Both the position numbers and the translations under genes were made by a program. From positions 1 to 14,770 of the forward strand of contig FR879556.1 in NCBI GenBank assembly GCA_000434475.1: DNA of 14,770 bases. The letters are read 5' to 3'. The number at the start of each line of letters is the position of its first letter. The first letter of the stretch is position 1. Positions 1 to 6,805 of this stretch are shown here, in pieces. Source of the DNA: Dialister sp. CAG:486 (GTDB lineage Bacteria; Bacillota; Negativicutes; Veillonellales; Dialisteraceae). The notes under the pieces are model-generated. The model made no database searches and was not told the origin of the DNA. It saw only the letters and a program-made list of their open reading frames with translations.

Positions 1-80
1 TTCGGGGCACCTCCTTCCAAAGGAAGGAGGGAGAAAAGCGGAGTGCGTTGACTGGTAACTTAGGGCTCAGGGCTCTCGTG

Positions 81-100
81 GCGGCTTCGCCGCTTTTTTT
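81..100 (+). terminator. Possible intrinsic terminator (short stem plus T7)
   Basis: GCGGC and GCCGC form a 5-bp stem around loop TTC, followed by seven T. It could end a gene lying left of the window. The stem is also part of the GCGGCGAAGCCGCC repeat module found elsewhere here, so it may be a repeat that only resembles a terminator. Confidence 0.4.
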
Positions 101-304
101 AGAAGATGGTATTTTCGTATCGCAGCCTTCCCCTCTAGGGGAAGGTTCCCGAAAGGGGCGGATAGGGTGACTATGGCATGAAAGACAGCTGGGCTAAGGT
201 TTCTCGGTCACTCCTATGAGAGCTGCAAGTTCCCCGTGGCAGATGGAACGCGAAAATGAGATGATCGTTATTTCACATCGCCTTTTTTCGTGGGGAAAAT
301 GGGG

Positions 305-310
305 TATAAT
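305..310 (+). promoter_or_regulatory. Candidate -10 box for recF
   Basis: A perfect TATAAT lies about 50 bases before the recF start. The matching -35 position (near 282-287) is poor and there is no TG extension, so the promoter is plausible but weakly supported. Transcription from here would give a leader of about 45 bases that contains the recF ribosome binding site at 351-355. Confidence 0.4.
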
Positions 311-361
311 AGGAGAAAGAAATGAAACCACTGCGAGTCAGGAACTACGAAAGGATCTCCC

Positions 362-1432
362 ATGTACTGCGAAAAGCTTCGTCTGATCCATATCAGAAAT
401 CTGGATGATAAAACCATAGAGCCCGAAAAGGGACTGACCTTCATCGCCGGCCCCAATGGCTGCGGCAAGACGAATCTCATCGAGGCCATCTATTACAGCT
501 CCGTGGGGAAGTCCTTTCGCACGGCGAATGACAATGATATGATCCGGCTCGGCGCGGAGGAGGGCTCGATTCTCTTGACTTACCGCGTGCATCAGACCTC
601 GCATGTGCTGAAGATCCGCATGGTGCGCGGGCAGGGGAAGAAATTCTATCTGAATGATACGCCGATCCGCCGCAAGGAGCTTCTAGGGCTCTTCCGGACG
701 GTCCTCTTCACACCGGATGAGCTGCAGCTCATCAAAGGCGCGCCGCTCATCCGCCGCCGTTTTCTGGATATGGAGATCTCACAGGTCTCTCCCCGCTACT
801 ACGAGACGCTCCTCTCCTACAACAGGGCCGTGCAGCAGCGCAATGCGGCCTTTCGCCAGGCGCAGCTCTCCGGACGCAAAGCAGAAGTGGATCTGTGGGA
901 TATGCAGATCGCCAAGGGGGCAGCCTACCTCGTGAAGAAGCGTCTGGAAACGATCGCGAAGATGAACCGTAAGGTCCCTTTGCTGGAGAGGTATCTGACG
1001 GGAGAGAAGGAGACGCTTTCCATCCGCTATGTGCAGCAGGGGGAAGAAGAGGCACACACCGAGGTGGAGTGGTACCTGACGATGCTTTCCCGGCATCGTG
1101 AGATGGATGCCCGTCTGGCGCATACCTCTGTTGGCCCGCATCGGGATGACCTCCGATTTCTTCTGAACGGGCTCGATATCGCCGCCTATGGCTCGCAGGG
1201 ACAGCAGCGGACAGCGATCCTTTCGATGAAGCTCTCGGAAATGGAATTCATCAAAGAGGAAACGGGCTCCTATCCCGTACTGCTCTTAGACGACATCGGA
1301 AGCGAGCTCGATGCCGCGCGCAGGGAGGCCTTGATGGCATATCTGGAAAAAGAGAAGATCCAGACACTCATGACCGGGACCGATCCCGCACTCGCCGGCA
1401 TGGGGACTGTGATAGAAATGGAAAACCAATAA
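362..1432 (+). CDS. recF: DNA replication/repair protein RecF
   Basis: RecF is an SMC-like ATPase that binds gapped DNA and, with RecO and RecR, helps load RecA at stalled forks. The 356-residue length is normal for the family. A Walker A motif, GPNGCGKT, lies at residues 30-37. The ABC signature SQGQQR is at 278-283, Walker B VLLLDD at 306-311 and the D-loop SELD at 314-317, so all catalytic elements are present. The ATG is preceded by AAGGA six bases upstream. The gene stands alone here: the usual dnaN and gyrB neighbours are absent, and the next gene points towards it. A strong bidirectional terminator follows five bases after the stop. Identification is secure; expression control is inferred only from a TATAAT box upstream. 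Confidence 0.97.
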   Translation: MYCEKLRLIHIRNLDDKTIEPEKGLTFIAGPNGCGKTNLIEAIYYSSVGKSFRTANDNDMIRLGAEEGSILLTYRVHQTSHVLKIRMVRGQGKKFYLNDTPIRRKELLGLFRTVLFTPDELQLIKGAPLIRRRFLDMEISQVSPRYYETLLSYNRAVQQRNAAFRQAQLSGRKAEVDLWDMQIAKGAAYLVKKRLETIAKMNRKVPLLERYLTGEKETLSIRYVQQGEEEAHTEVEWYLTMLSRHREMDARLAHTSVGPHRDDLRFLLNGLDIAAYGSQGQQRTAILSMKLSEMEFIKEETGSYPVLLLDDIGSELDAARREALMAYLEKEKIQTLMTGTDPALAGMGTVIEMENQ

Positions 1433-1436
1433 AAAA

Positions 1437-1477
1437 AGGTCGGCGCTCCTCGTCAGAGGAACGCCGACCTTTTTTTA
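1437..1477. terminator. Bidirectional intrinsic terminator between recF and the DUF721 gene
   Basis: A 15-bp stem (1437-1451 with 1456-1470, one A/C mismatch) closes a GTCA loop. It is flanked by an A-tract on the left and a T-tract on the right, so it can stop transcription from recF on the plus strand and from the convergent DUF721 gene on the minus strand. Confidence 0.92.
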
Positions 1478-1544
1478 TTTGGCGGAAATAGGCGCAGCAG
1501 GGAAGGGGACGGTGGCTTGGAAACGGCCGGTCGTATCCCTCTTC

Positions 1545-2441
1545 TCACCATGACTTTTTGGGGAGCTTTTTTAGTGCTTCCTCCGCTTCCTGATCAGTCA
1601 TGGACTCGATGGGGCGATGGGTCAGGAGAGCGAGGAGACGGCGTTTCTCATCCGGGCGGGCAAATTGATGAAAAATGCGCTCCTTATACCCGTGGATCAG
1701 CTGATTCACGCAGGACTCATAGAGCGGATAGGTACAGGGGAAGCGGCCCGTGACCTCCTGAAAGGTGAAATGCGGATTCCTTCGAAGCAGCTCGATGACA
1801 CGGGCGCGCTTTTCCTGACGGCTTTTGCGCTCGCAGCTGCTGCAGAGAGCGGTATCCGGCGGCGTGAGTGCGCCGCAGCGCTGGCAGGGGTGGTAGCCGG
1901 CGGCGAGCTCGCCTTTTCGGATCTGGAGGACAGCCTTCATCATATCGGAGAAGGGAGCCTGCAGAGCTTCCTTTTCCACATGCGTATCGACCCAGTGCTG
2001 GATCCAGTCGGTCTCCTTGTCTGTCAGCGGCTGGTCATACATGCGCTGCTCCTTTTCGATCGCGCGATTGATGGGATCTAAGGTCGTGAAGGTCTGGTAT
2101 TTCTTCTTTCGCGGACCGGCGATGAAGCGGATGTCTGTGAATCGCTTTCCGAATTCATCCTCCGACAGGCGCGAAAGGATATCGTTCTTGATGACATAGA
2201 GCTGCTGGAGAAAGACGGAATTCGTGACAGTCACGAAGAGCACGTCGTTCTTATAGCTTGAGACATAGGACTCCTTCGCCATCACCTGGCCCACCAGCTT
2301 TTCCCAGCGCTTCTGGAAGAGGAAGAATTGGAATCCTTCGTGACCGAAGAGCCGATGGTTCAGGTCGGAGGAGGAAAATACGCTGGAAATATTCTCCATC
2401 CGGCGAAACCGTTTTCCTGTGGGTTTCTTATCTTCGTCCAT
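1545..2441 (-). CDS. DUF721 (DciA-like) protein with C-terminal zinc ribbon
   Basis: The first 110 or so residues resemble DUF721: a tryptophan-containing KRWEKLVG helix near residue 45, then a strand-rich stretch with LFVTVTNSVFLQQL. DUF721 proteins include DciA, a bacterial helicase-loading factor, and are often found beside recF. The second half carries CxxC-x10-CxxC (Cys186, Cys189, Cys200, Cys203), expected to bind zinc, then a basic helical segment rich in Arg and Lys. I start the gene at 2441 because GGAGG lies five bases upstream. The open frame continues 28 codons further, but that part reads through repeat sequence and has no ribosome site. The protein is then 298 residues. It converges on recF. 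A DNA-replication role is inferred from family and context; the zinc-ribbon half is unassigned. Confidence 0.8.
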   Translation of the reverse strand: MDEDKKPTGKRFRRMENISSVFSSSDLNHRLFGHEGFQFFLFQKRWEKLVGQVMAKESYVSSYKNDVLFVTVTNSVFLQQLYVIKNDILSRLSEDEFGKRFTDIRFIAGPRKKKYQTFTTLDPINRAIEKEQRMYDQPLTDKETDWIQHWVDTHVEKEALQAPFSDMMKAVLQIRKGELAAGYHPCQRCGALTPPDTALCSSCERKSRQEKRARVIELLRRNPHFTFQEVTGRFPCTYPLYESCVNQLIHGYKERIFHQFARPDEKRRLLALLTHRPIESMTDQEAEEALKKLPKKSW

Positions 2442-2456
2442 AAAGGCCTCCGTTGA

Positions 2457-2660
2457 AATGTGAAATACGAAATGAAAAATGCTGGTGCAGCGCATAAGAA
2501 TGATAAGCGCGGCGAAGTTATACATATAAGGGGGCTATATGAATTGTGCGCTCCTTCCGTCCCATCTGAACCTGACAGGCTCATTTCATAGTAGGGCGCT
2601 ACTGCGCTGGGGAAAATCGTAAGCCTAATCCCTAGTCACTAGTCCCTGTTCACCAGCTAC
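2457..2660 (-). repeat. Mosaic intergenic repeat, inverted copy (modules D, C, F, A)
   Basis: Read on the minus strand, this spacer contains the heptamer-type sequence (CTAGTGACTAGGGATTAGG around 2625-2645), TGAACC-related sequence, a degenerate TTCGGGCATCGCC/TATAC segment, and the GC-rich palindrome module (GCGCTTATC...ATGCGCTGC at about 2489-2512). The order A-F-C-D on the minus strand keeps A first, as in the plus-strand copies elsewhere. It sits directly upstream of the DUF721 gene, so that gene's promoter must lie in or beyond the repeat. Confidence 0.7.
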
Positions 2661-2766
2661 TTATTACTTCTATTATACTATAGCCTGCTTTCTTCTGGCT
2701 TTGTGAATAAATTTTCTATAACTGTCTCTATTGCTTTTTTATTAAATGCATATGGGGAAAATGCAC

Positions 2767-2772
2767 TATAAT
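2767..2772 (+). promoter_or_regulatory. Candidate -10 box for the first ppk2
   Basis: TATAAT lies 74 bases before the start codon in an AT-rich stretch (2650-2790) unlike the GC-richer repeats around it. No good -35 is visible at 17 bp; TTAAAT at 19 bp is the nearest. Plausible but not firm. Confidence 0.35.
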
Positions 2773-2846
2773 AAAAGCAAATGCGAAAGAAATGGGCTTG
2801 ATTTTCCGCGGATATATGGCCCGTCAGACAGAAAGGAAGGATCTGT

Positions 2847-3818
2847 ATGCCGGAGAGTAAGAATGGAAAGATCGATATCGATCGGTATCGCGTCAAAGAA
2901 GGAGAAAAGATCTCACTGAAGGATTTCCCGACAGCCTGCGATGTGAAGATCGAGAAAGCAGAAGTGAAGGAAAGATATTTTCCGGAAACCATCGAAAAAT
3001 TGAAGGTGCTTCAGGAAAAGCTCTATGCCCAGAATACCTACGGTCTCATCATCGTCCTGCAGGCGATGGATGCGGCCGGCAAGGACGGTACGGTGAACCA
3101 TGTCTTTGCGAGCCTCAATCCGGGTGGCGTGAAGGTCGTCTCCTTCAAGCAGCCGACAAGTGAGGAGAAGGATCATGATTACATGTGGCGCATCAATAAA
3201 GCCCTGCCGGAGCGCGGAAATATCGGCATTTTCAACCGTTCGCAGTATGAAGACGTCATCGTGACGCGCATTCATGATCTGATCCATCAGGGGCAGCTTC
3301 CGAGGGATCTTATTCACAAGGACATTTGGGAAGAGCGTTAGCTTCCGAGGGATCTTATTCACAAGGACATTTGGCAAGAGCGTTATGAGCAGATCACAAA
3401 CTGGGAAAAATATCTGGCAGCCAACGGCTTCCCCATGGTCAAGATCTTTCTGCATGTATCCAAAGAGGAGCAGCAGAAGCGCCTCATGGACCGCATCTTC
3501 AACCAGCAGAAAAACTGGAAATTCTCCATGGCAGATATGCGTGAGCGCCAGTACTGGGACCAGTATCAGGAAATTTACGGAGAAATGATCTCCAAAACAT
3601 CGAAAGACTATGCGCCGTGGTATATCGTTCCGGCGGATAACAAGTGGTACACCCGATACGTCGTCTCGCAGATCACACTGCAGGCACTGAAGAAGATCGA
3701 TCCCCAGTTCCCGCCGCTGGCTCCGGACATCGCCGAGCAGCTCGAAAAATTCAAAAAGCTCATCTCCTCTGTGGATGTGAAGTCGCTCGAAGAAATCCAG
3801 CAGGCGATCAAGAAGTAA
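2847..3818 (+). pseudogene. ppk2: Polyphosphate kinase 2, disrupted by a 45-bp in-frame tandem duplication
   Basis: This is a PPK2-family gene, related to single-domain enzymes that transfer phosphate between polyphosphate and nucleotides. Residues 1-164 include Walker A (DAAGKDG), HDYMWR and NRSQYEDV. Reading then stops at TAG 3339-3341. That stop sits on the junction of a 45-bp tandem duplication; because 45 is a multiple of three, the frame continues unchanged past it to TAA at 3818 and encodes the rest of the protein, including KIFLHVSKEEQ, APWYIVPADNKWYTRYVVSQ and a helical tail. Removing one copy would restore about 308 residues, close to the 311 of the intact downstream paralogue. AAGGAAGG precedes the ATG. 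An internal ATG at 3435 has no ribosome site, so the 3' half is probably untranslated unless the stop is read through. An assembly or read error is the main alternative. Confidence 0.88.
3295..3384 (+). repeat. 45-bp tandem duplication inside the first ppk2
   Basis: Copy one is 3295-3339 and copy two is 3340-3384. They match at 44 of 45 positions; the difference is G at 3330 against C at 3375 (codon GAA against CAA). Each begins AGCTTCCGAGGG and ends AAGAGCGTT. The junction changes the expected TAT tyrosine codon into TAG. Confidence 0.97.
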
Positions 3819-3908
3819 GGCGGCAGAGCTTAGGCCCTCTTGCGCCGCCATTTCGGGCGTCAGCGGGAGATCCTTTCCGCTTGCGGATGGGAGCGAGGCT
3901 CCGTTTCC

Positions 3909-3924
3909 TGTTTCACGTGAAACA
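3909..3924. promoter_or_regulatory. parS: parS centromere site (ParB binding site)
   Basis: TGTTTCACGTGAAACA is a perfect 16-bp palindrome and an exact match to the established chromosomal parS consensus bound by Spo0J/ParB. The window also carries parA and parB about 6.8 kb to the right, which agrees. I found no second copy by eye. It lies 44 bases before the intact ppk2 start, and its left half overlaps the position expected for the -35 of a candidate promoter with TATAAC at 3933-3938. Confidence 0.95.
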
Positions 3925-3932
3925 AATACACT

Positions 3933-3938
3933 TATAAC
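3933..3938 (+). promoter_or_regulatory. Candidate -10 box for the intact ppk2
   Basis: TATAAC lies 30 bases before the start codon. The -35 position 16 bp upstream is TTTCAC, which belongs to the parS palindrome. The box itself is reasonable; the -35 is poor, and the promoter is an inference. Confidence 0.35.
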
Positions 3939-3968
3939 AACAATCATTATCAAAAGGAGAGAACGACC

Positions 3969-4904
3969 ATGGAAAAAGAAATGCCTGAGATCAAGATCGA
4001 CATTGACCGCTATCGCGCCAAGGAAGGCGATAAGATCAACCTTAAAAAGATCGCCACGGCCTGCGATATCGACATCGACAAGGAAGCCGTCAAGACAGCT
4101 GCTTTCCCGGAAGCATTGGAAGAGATCAATCTCTTGCAGGCAAAGCTCTATGCGCAGAGTACCTATGGGCTCATCATCGTCCTGCAGGCGATGGATGCGG
4201 CAGGCAAGGACGGGACGATCAAGCACGTCTTCTCGCATCTGGATCCGAATGGCGTCCATGTCGTTTCCTTCAAGCAGCCGAACAGTGAAGAAAAGGACCA
4301 CGACTACATGTGGCGTATCAATCGCGCGCTGCCGCGCCGCGGGGATATCGGCATCTTCAACCGTTCCCACTATGAGGATGTCATCGTGACCCGCGTGCAT
4401 GACCTCATCAAAGAGGACAAGCTGCCGCAGAATCTGGTCAATAAAAATATCTGGGATACCCGCTACCGGCAGATCAAGGACTGGGAGCGCTATCTGGGGG
4501 AGAATGGCTTCCATGTCATCAAGATCTTTCTCCATGTCTCCAAGGATGAGCAGCGCAACCGTCTGGCTGAGCGAATCCTGAACAAGAAGAAAAACTGGAA
4601 ATTCTCCATGGCAGATATCAATGAACGCCGCTACTGGGACCGCTATCAGGAGCTTTACAGCGAGATGATCACGGCGACCAGCACAAAGGCTGCGCCGTGG
4701 TACATCGTTCCGGCGGATAATAAATGGTATACTCGCTACGTCGTCTCGCAGATCGTCATCAAGGCGCTGCGCGATATTGCGCCGGAATTTCCGGAAATGT
4801 CGAAGGAGATCAAGAACCAGCTCGACGAATTCCGCCGTCTCATCGAAAGCGGCAATGTCGGCATGATCGAAGAAATGCAGGATATGATGAAAGGCGGAAA
4901 CTAG
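3969..4904 (+). CDS. ppk2: Polyphosphate kinase 2 family protein (polyphosphate:nucleotide phosphotransferase)
   Basis: PPK2 enzymes are cytoplasmic P-loop kinases that use polyphosphate to phosphorylate nucleoside mono- or diphosphates, or run in reverse. At 311 residues this is a one-domain member. Walker A DAAGKDG is at residues 76-82, HDYMWR at 111-116, and NRSHYEDV at 131-138, the conserved segment carrying the second acidic/nucleotide-binding motif. The C-terminal third has APWYIVPADNKWYTRYVVSQ, also conserved. The motif set looks closest to the class that acts on both AMP and ADP, but substrate class cannot be fixed by eye. AAAAGGAG precedes the ATG by nine bases. It is a paralogue of the broken gene upstream, about three-quarters identical in the core, so it probably supplies the activity alone. 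Its TAG stop is the first codon of the heptamer array that follows; no intrinsic terminator is seen. Confidence 0.93.
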   Translation: MEKEMPEIKIDIDRYRAKEGDKINLKKIATACDIDIDKEAVKTAAFPEALEEINLLQAKLYAQSTYGLIIVLQAMDAAGKDGTIKHVFSHLDPNGVHVVSFKQPNSEEKDHDYMWRINRALPRRGDIGIFNRSHYEDVIVTRVHDLIKEDKLPQNLVNKNIWDTRYRQIKDWERYLGENGFHVIKIFLHVSKDEQRNRLAERILNKKKNWKFSMADINERRYWDRYQELYSEMITATSTKAAPWYIVPADNKWYTRYVVSQIVIKALRDIAPEFPEMSKEIKNQLDEFRRLIESGNVGMIEEMQDMMKGGN

Positions 4905-5297
4905 GGACTGGTGACTGGGGACTGGTGACTAGGGATGAGTGGCTAGGGATTAGGAATTGGGAATTAGGAATGGTGGTGCGGCGCATAAAAATCAGAAGCG
5001 CCGCGGAGTTTTGATAGCGCTTCGCGCGCATCGTCATTTCGAGCGTAGCCCTCAATCTTTATTGCAGAACGTTCATCGCCTGATGTGAGACAGCACCAGG
5101 ACATCGTTTTCCCTCGGCGCATACACGCTGATTCCCGCAGTGCAGTAAAGATCCCTCGGCTACGCTCGGGATGACGATACCGGCGAATCCCAGTCACCAG
5201 TCACTCCTAATCCCCAATTCCTCATTCCTAATTTCTCATTCAAGCAGAGCTTTCAAACGTAATCATGGGATAGCACGCCCCGCGGGCTAATCCTGAA
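4902..5297. repeat. Mosaic intergenic repeat with internal inverted arms
   Basis: From left to right: a heptamer-type array (GGGACTGGTGACT units, then GGATTAGGAATTGGGAATT) at 4902-4972; the GC palindrome in inverse orientation at 4977-5004 (TGCGGCGC with GCGCCGC); box B at 5034-5052 (CGTCATTTCGAGCGTAGCC); an inverted box B near 5158-5176 (GGCTACGCTCGGGATGACG); inverted heptamer-type sequence (CCCAGTCACCAGTCACTCC) at about 5189-5208; CCTAATTCCTCATT-type sequence to 5240; and module E at 5237-5297. The two B boxes and their flanks, with ATCTTTAYTGCA inside, pair as long inverted arms. No gene is visible. Confidence 0.75.
5237..5297 (+). repeat. Module E repeat, copy 1 (upstream of ompA-like gene)
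   Basis: It shares CAGAGCTTT, GTAATCA, CACGCCC, GGGCTA and CCTGAA, in this order and spacing, with copies at 7710-7770 and 12772-12832. The 3' part holds a short hairpin, GCCC and GGGC around CGC. It ends 98 bases before the ompA-like start codon. Confidence 0.75.
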
Positions 5298-5314
5298 TCC
5301 GCCAACTCTTCGCC

Positions 5315-5344
5315 TTTACATGAAATGATATAATAAGATATATA
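5315..5344 (+). promoter_or_regulatory. Candidate promoter of the ompA-like gene
   Basis: TTTACA at 5315-5320 is followed, after 18 bases, by TATATA at 5339-5344. A perfect TATAAT at 5329-5334 lies between them but has no good -35. Either box would give a leader of roughly 45-60 bases before the ATG at 5396. Confidence 0.45.
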
Positions 5345-5395
5345 TGACCAATATCCTGTGACACTTTCCCTGATTTTTTCTACGAGGTGAAGATC

Positions 5396-6463
5396 ATGAA
5401 AAAGACAATCGCTATGATGCTGGCGCTGGCTGCGATCTCTACGACCGCATTTGCATCCCCGCAGACGACCTTCCGTCCGGGTGAATTTGAGATCAATGCA
5501 GGCATGTGGGACTCGGCGGCTCGCACCGCCGGCTACAAGTCGGATGGAGAATGGAATTTTCTGGGCGGCGTGAGCTATGGGATCACCGATAAATGGGCAG
5601 CGCAGTACCAGTACACCGGCCTTCACACCGATCATACGAATGGAAATATGAATGAACTCAATGCCGTGTACTCCCTGCATCCGCAGGTCGCCGCTTTTGC
5701 GGGTTGGAACCGCATCGCCATGAAGGACTATCCGTCGGGGATGCTTGACAACGGCAAAGCCACCAATAACATTTTCCAGCTGGGCGTCGTAGCCCGTCAG
5801 CCTGTGACGGACGTCGTCGATGTCTATGCGAAAGGGGCTCTCGGCACGGAAGAGACCTCCATGTGGGAAGCCGGCGTGAACATGGCTGTCGACAGTGATG
5901 TGGATCTGACGGCTGGCTATCGCTATATGAATACCCGCGGAAACAGTGACCGCAATGTCTCTTATAAGGGATTCCTGGCAGGCGTTTCGTATCGCTTCGG
6001 CGGACATGACCCGGTCATGTCCTATGAGGAAGAGCCTTCGAAGAATTATGATTTCGAAGAAGATGAGCCTAGCGATGTGAGTGTGGTGAGGACAGAGACT
6101 CCGGAAGAAGCGCTCCCGGCAGAAACACCGGCTAAGGCAGCGGAAAATGATTACTATCTGAACAGCGTCCTCTTCGAAAGTGACTCGGCGGATATTCAGA
6201 ATGCCCAGAAGGTGAATTTGGATGCCTTCGTGAAGCAGGCCAAGGAAACCGGCCATGTCTTCAAGCTCGTCGGCCGTGCGGATCCGACTGGCAGTGCAGA
6301 GTACAACAAAGAGCTCGCTGCCCAGCGCGTGAAGAGTGTCAAGGAATACGCTGTCTCTCAGGGCGTCGATGCGACAAAGCTGGTCGAAATGGTGAAAGGG
6401 GCAGACAGTGACAGCAAAGATCACGCTGCCGCTCGCCGCGTCGATATTTTTGAGCATAAATAA
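5396..6463 (+). CDS. OmpA-family outer membrane protein
   Basis: This protein tethers the outer membrane to peptidoglycan in related families. I start at ATG 5396, giving 355 residues, because GAGGTGA lies five bases upstream; an in-frame GTG at 5387 falls inside that ribosome site. Residues 1-20 form a signal peptide ending AFA, with cleavage before Ser21. Residues 21 to about 203 are rich in alternating aromatic strands (YGITDKWAAQYQYTG, AGYRYMNTRG, AGVSYRFGG), fitting an eight-strand barrel. An acidic, Pro/Glu-rich linker spans about 204-248. Residues about 251-355 are an OmpA/MotB domain with GRADPTG (Asp286) and LAAQRV (Arg301), the residues that hold diaminopimelate in the family. It is monocistronic, with its own candidate promoter and terminator. 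Its presence is the best evidence in the window for a diderm cell. Confidence 0.92.
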   Translation: MKKTIAMMLALAAISTTAFASPQTTFRPGEFEINAGMWDSAARTAGYKSDGEWNFLGGVSYGITDKWAAQYQYTGLHTDHTNGNMNELNAVYSLHPQVAAFAGWNRIAMKDYPSGMLDNGKATNNIFQLGVVARQPVTDVVDVYAKGALGTEETSMWEAGVNMAVDSDVDLTAGYRYMNTRGNSDRNVSYKGFLAGVSYRFGGHDPVMSYEEEPSKNYDFEEDEPSDVSVVRTETPEEALPAETPAKAAENDYYLNSVLFESDSADIQNAQKVNLDAFVKQAKETGHVFKLVGRADPTGSAEYNKELAAQRVKSVKEYAVSQGVDATKLVEMVKGADSDSKDHAAARRVDIFEHK

Positions 6464-6476
6464 TGTGAGACATATA

Positions 6477-6514
6477 AAAAACGCTCGTCCCTTTTGAGGG
6501 CGAGCGTTTTTTTA
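6477..6514 (+). terminator. Intrinsic terminator of the ompA-like gene
   Basis: ACGCTCGTCC (6481-6490) pairs with GGGCGAGCGT (6498-6507) with one T-G wobble, around a loop of about seven bases. A run of seven T follows, and an A-run precedes the stem. It lies 17 bases after the stop codon. Confidence 0.9.
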
Positions 6515-6519
6515 TAAGA

Positions 6520-6805
6520 GACTAAGAGACTAGGAGTTCAGGAGACATCAGACTCCTGTATCGTCATTTCGAGCGAAGCGAGAAATCTTTGTCATTCGCG
6601 GTCAGGTGGGGAATGTTAGGAAAATTCAAAACGGGAAACCTGCTATCGAGAGACTTTGGGGCATCGCCACTAGTTATACTCTGCGGCGCTTCCCTATTTT
6701 TATGCGCCGCACAATCCCCGCCCTACCCTCTGAACCCGTTGAACCTGCTTCTCCTCTTTCGCACGCAATCAAAGGGCTATACGCCCCTAGGGATGCCACT
6801 GAACC
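6520..6805 (+). repeat. Mosaic intergenic repeat, full-order copy (A, hairpin, B, C, D, F, E)
   Basis: No gene is visible. In order: degenerate heptamers GAGACTAAGAGACTAGGAG; a hairpin at 6539-6558 (CAGGAG and CTCCTG around loop ACATCAGA); box B CGTCATTTCGAGCGAAGCGA at 6562-6581 followed by GAAATCTTT; box C with ACGGGAAACCTG (6631-6642) and GGGGCATCGCC (6658-6668); palindrome D, TGCGGCGC at 6682-6689 with GCGCCGCA at 6704-6711; TGAACC repeats at 6731-6745; and a degenerate module E at 6756-6805. Confidence 0.8.
6756..6805 (+). repeat. Module E repeat, degenerate copy
   Basis: GCAATCAAAGGGCTATACGC, then CCCTAGGG and CACTGAACC, align with the 3' two-thirds of the three better module E copies. 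It ends at the stop codon of the minus-strand HAD gene. Confidence 0.5.

Larger units (their letters stand above)
1..361. repeat. Non-coding, repeat-derived region upstream of recF
   Basis: I find no convincing gene in these 361 bases. The first ten bases match the right half of the GGGGCA hairpin seen near 14575-14589. A perfect 9-bp hairpin (CCTCCTTCC, loop AAA) lies at 10-30 and a perfect 8-bp hairpin (CCTTCCCC, loop TCTA) at 126-145. Bases 46-93 read as an inverted copy of the mosaic repeat found elsewhere in the window: GACTGGTAACT, then an inverse of CCCTGAACCCTGA, then GTGGCGGCTTCGCCGC. RecF is usually preceded directly by an S4-domain gene and dnaN; neither is visible here. Confidence 0.6.

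Noticed and set aside
322..408. Twenty-eight-codon ORF with AGGAG upstream, overlapping the recF start out of frame
   Set aside because: The ribosome site lies between the -10 box and the expected transcript start, and there is no homology I recognise; it could be translated only from a more distant promoter.
1970..1982. DnaA-box-like TTTTCCACA, and a weaker one near 12789
   Set aside because: They are single, isolated matches, one of them inside a gene; no cluster or AT-rich unwinding region is seen, so oriC is not claimed in this window.
1617..2081. Plus-strand open frame opposite the DUF721 gene
   Set aside because: It is a shadow of the DUF721 frame, which has domain support and a good ribosome site.
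3339..3341. TAG in ppk2 as programmed readthrough or pyrrolysine
   Set aside because: The codon lies exactly on the duplication junction where relatives have tyrosine, and no recoding element is visible; a mutation explains it.
2913..4535. Long minus-strand open frame (540 codons) across both ppk2 genes
   Set aside because: It is antisense to two clear PPK2 reading frames, has no family features, and repeats itself only because of the 45-bp duplication.
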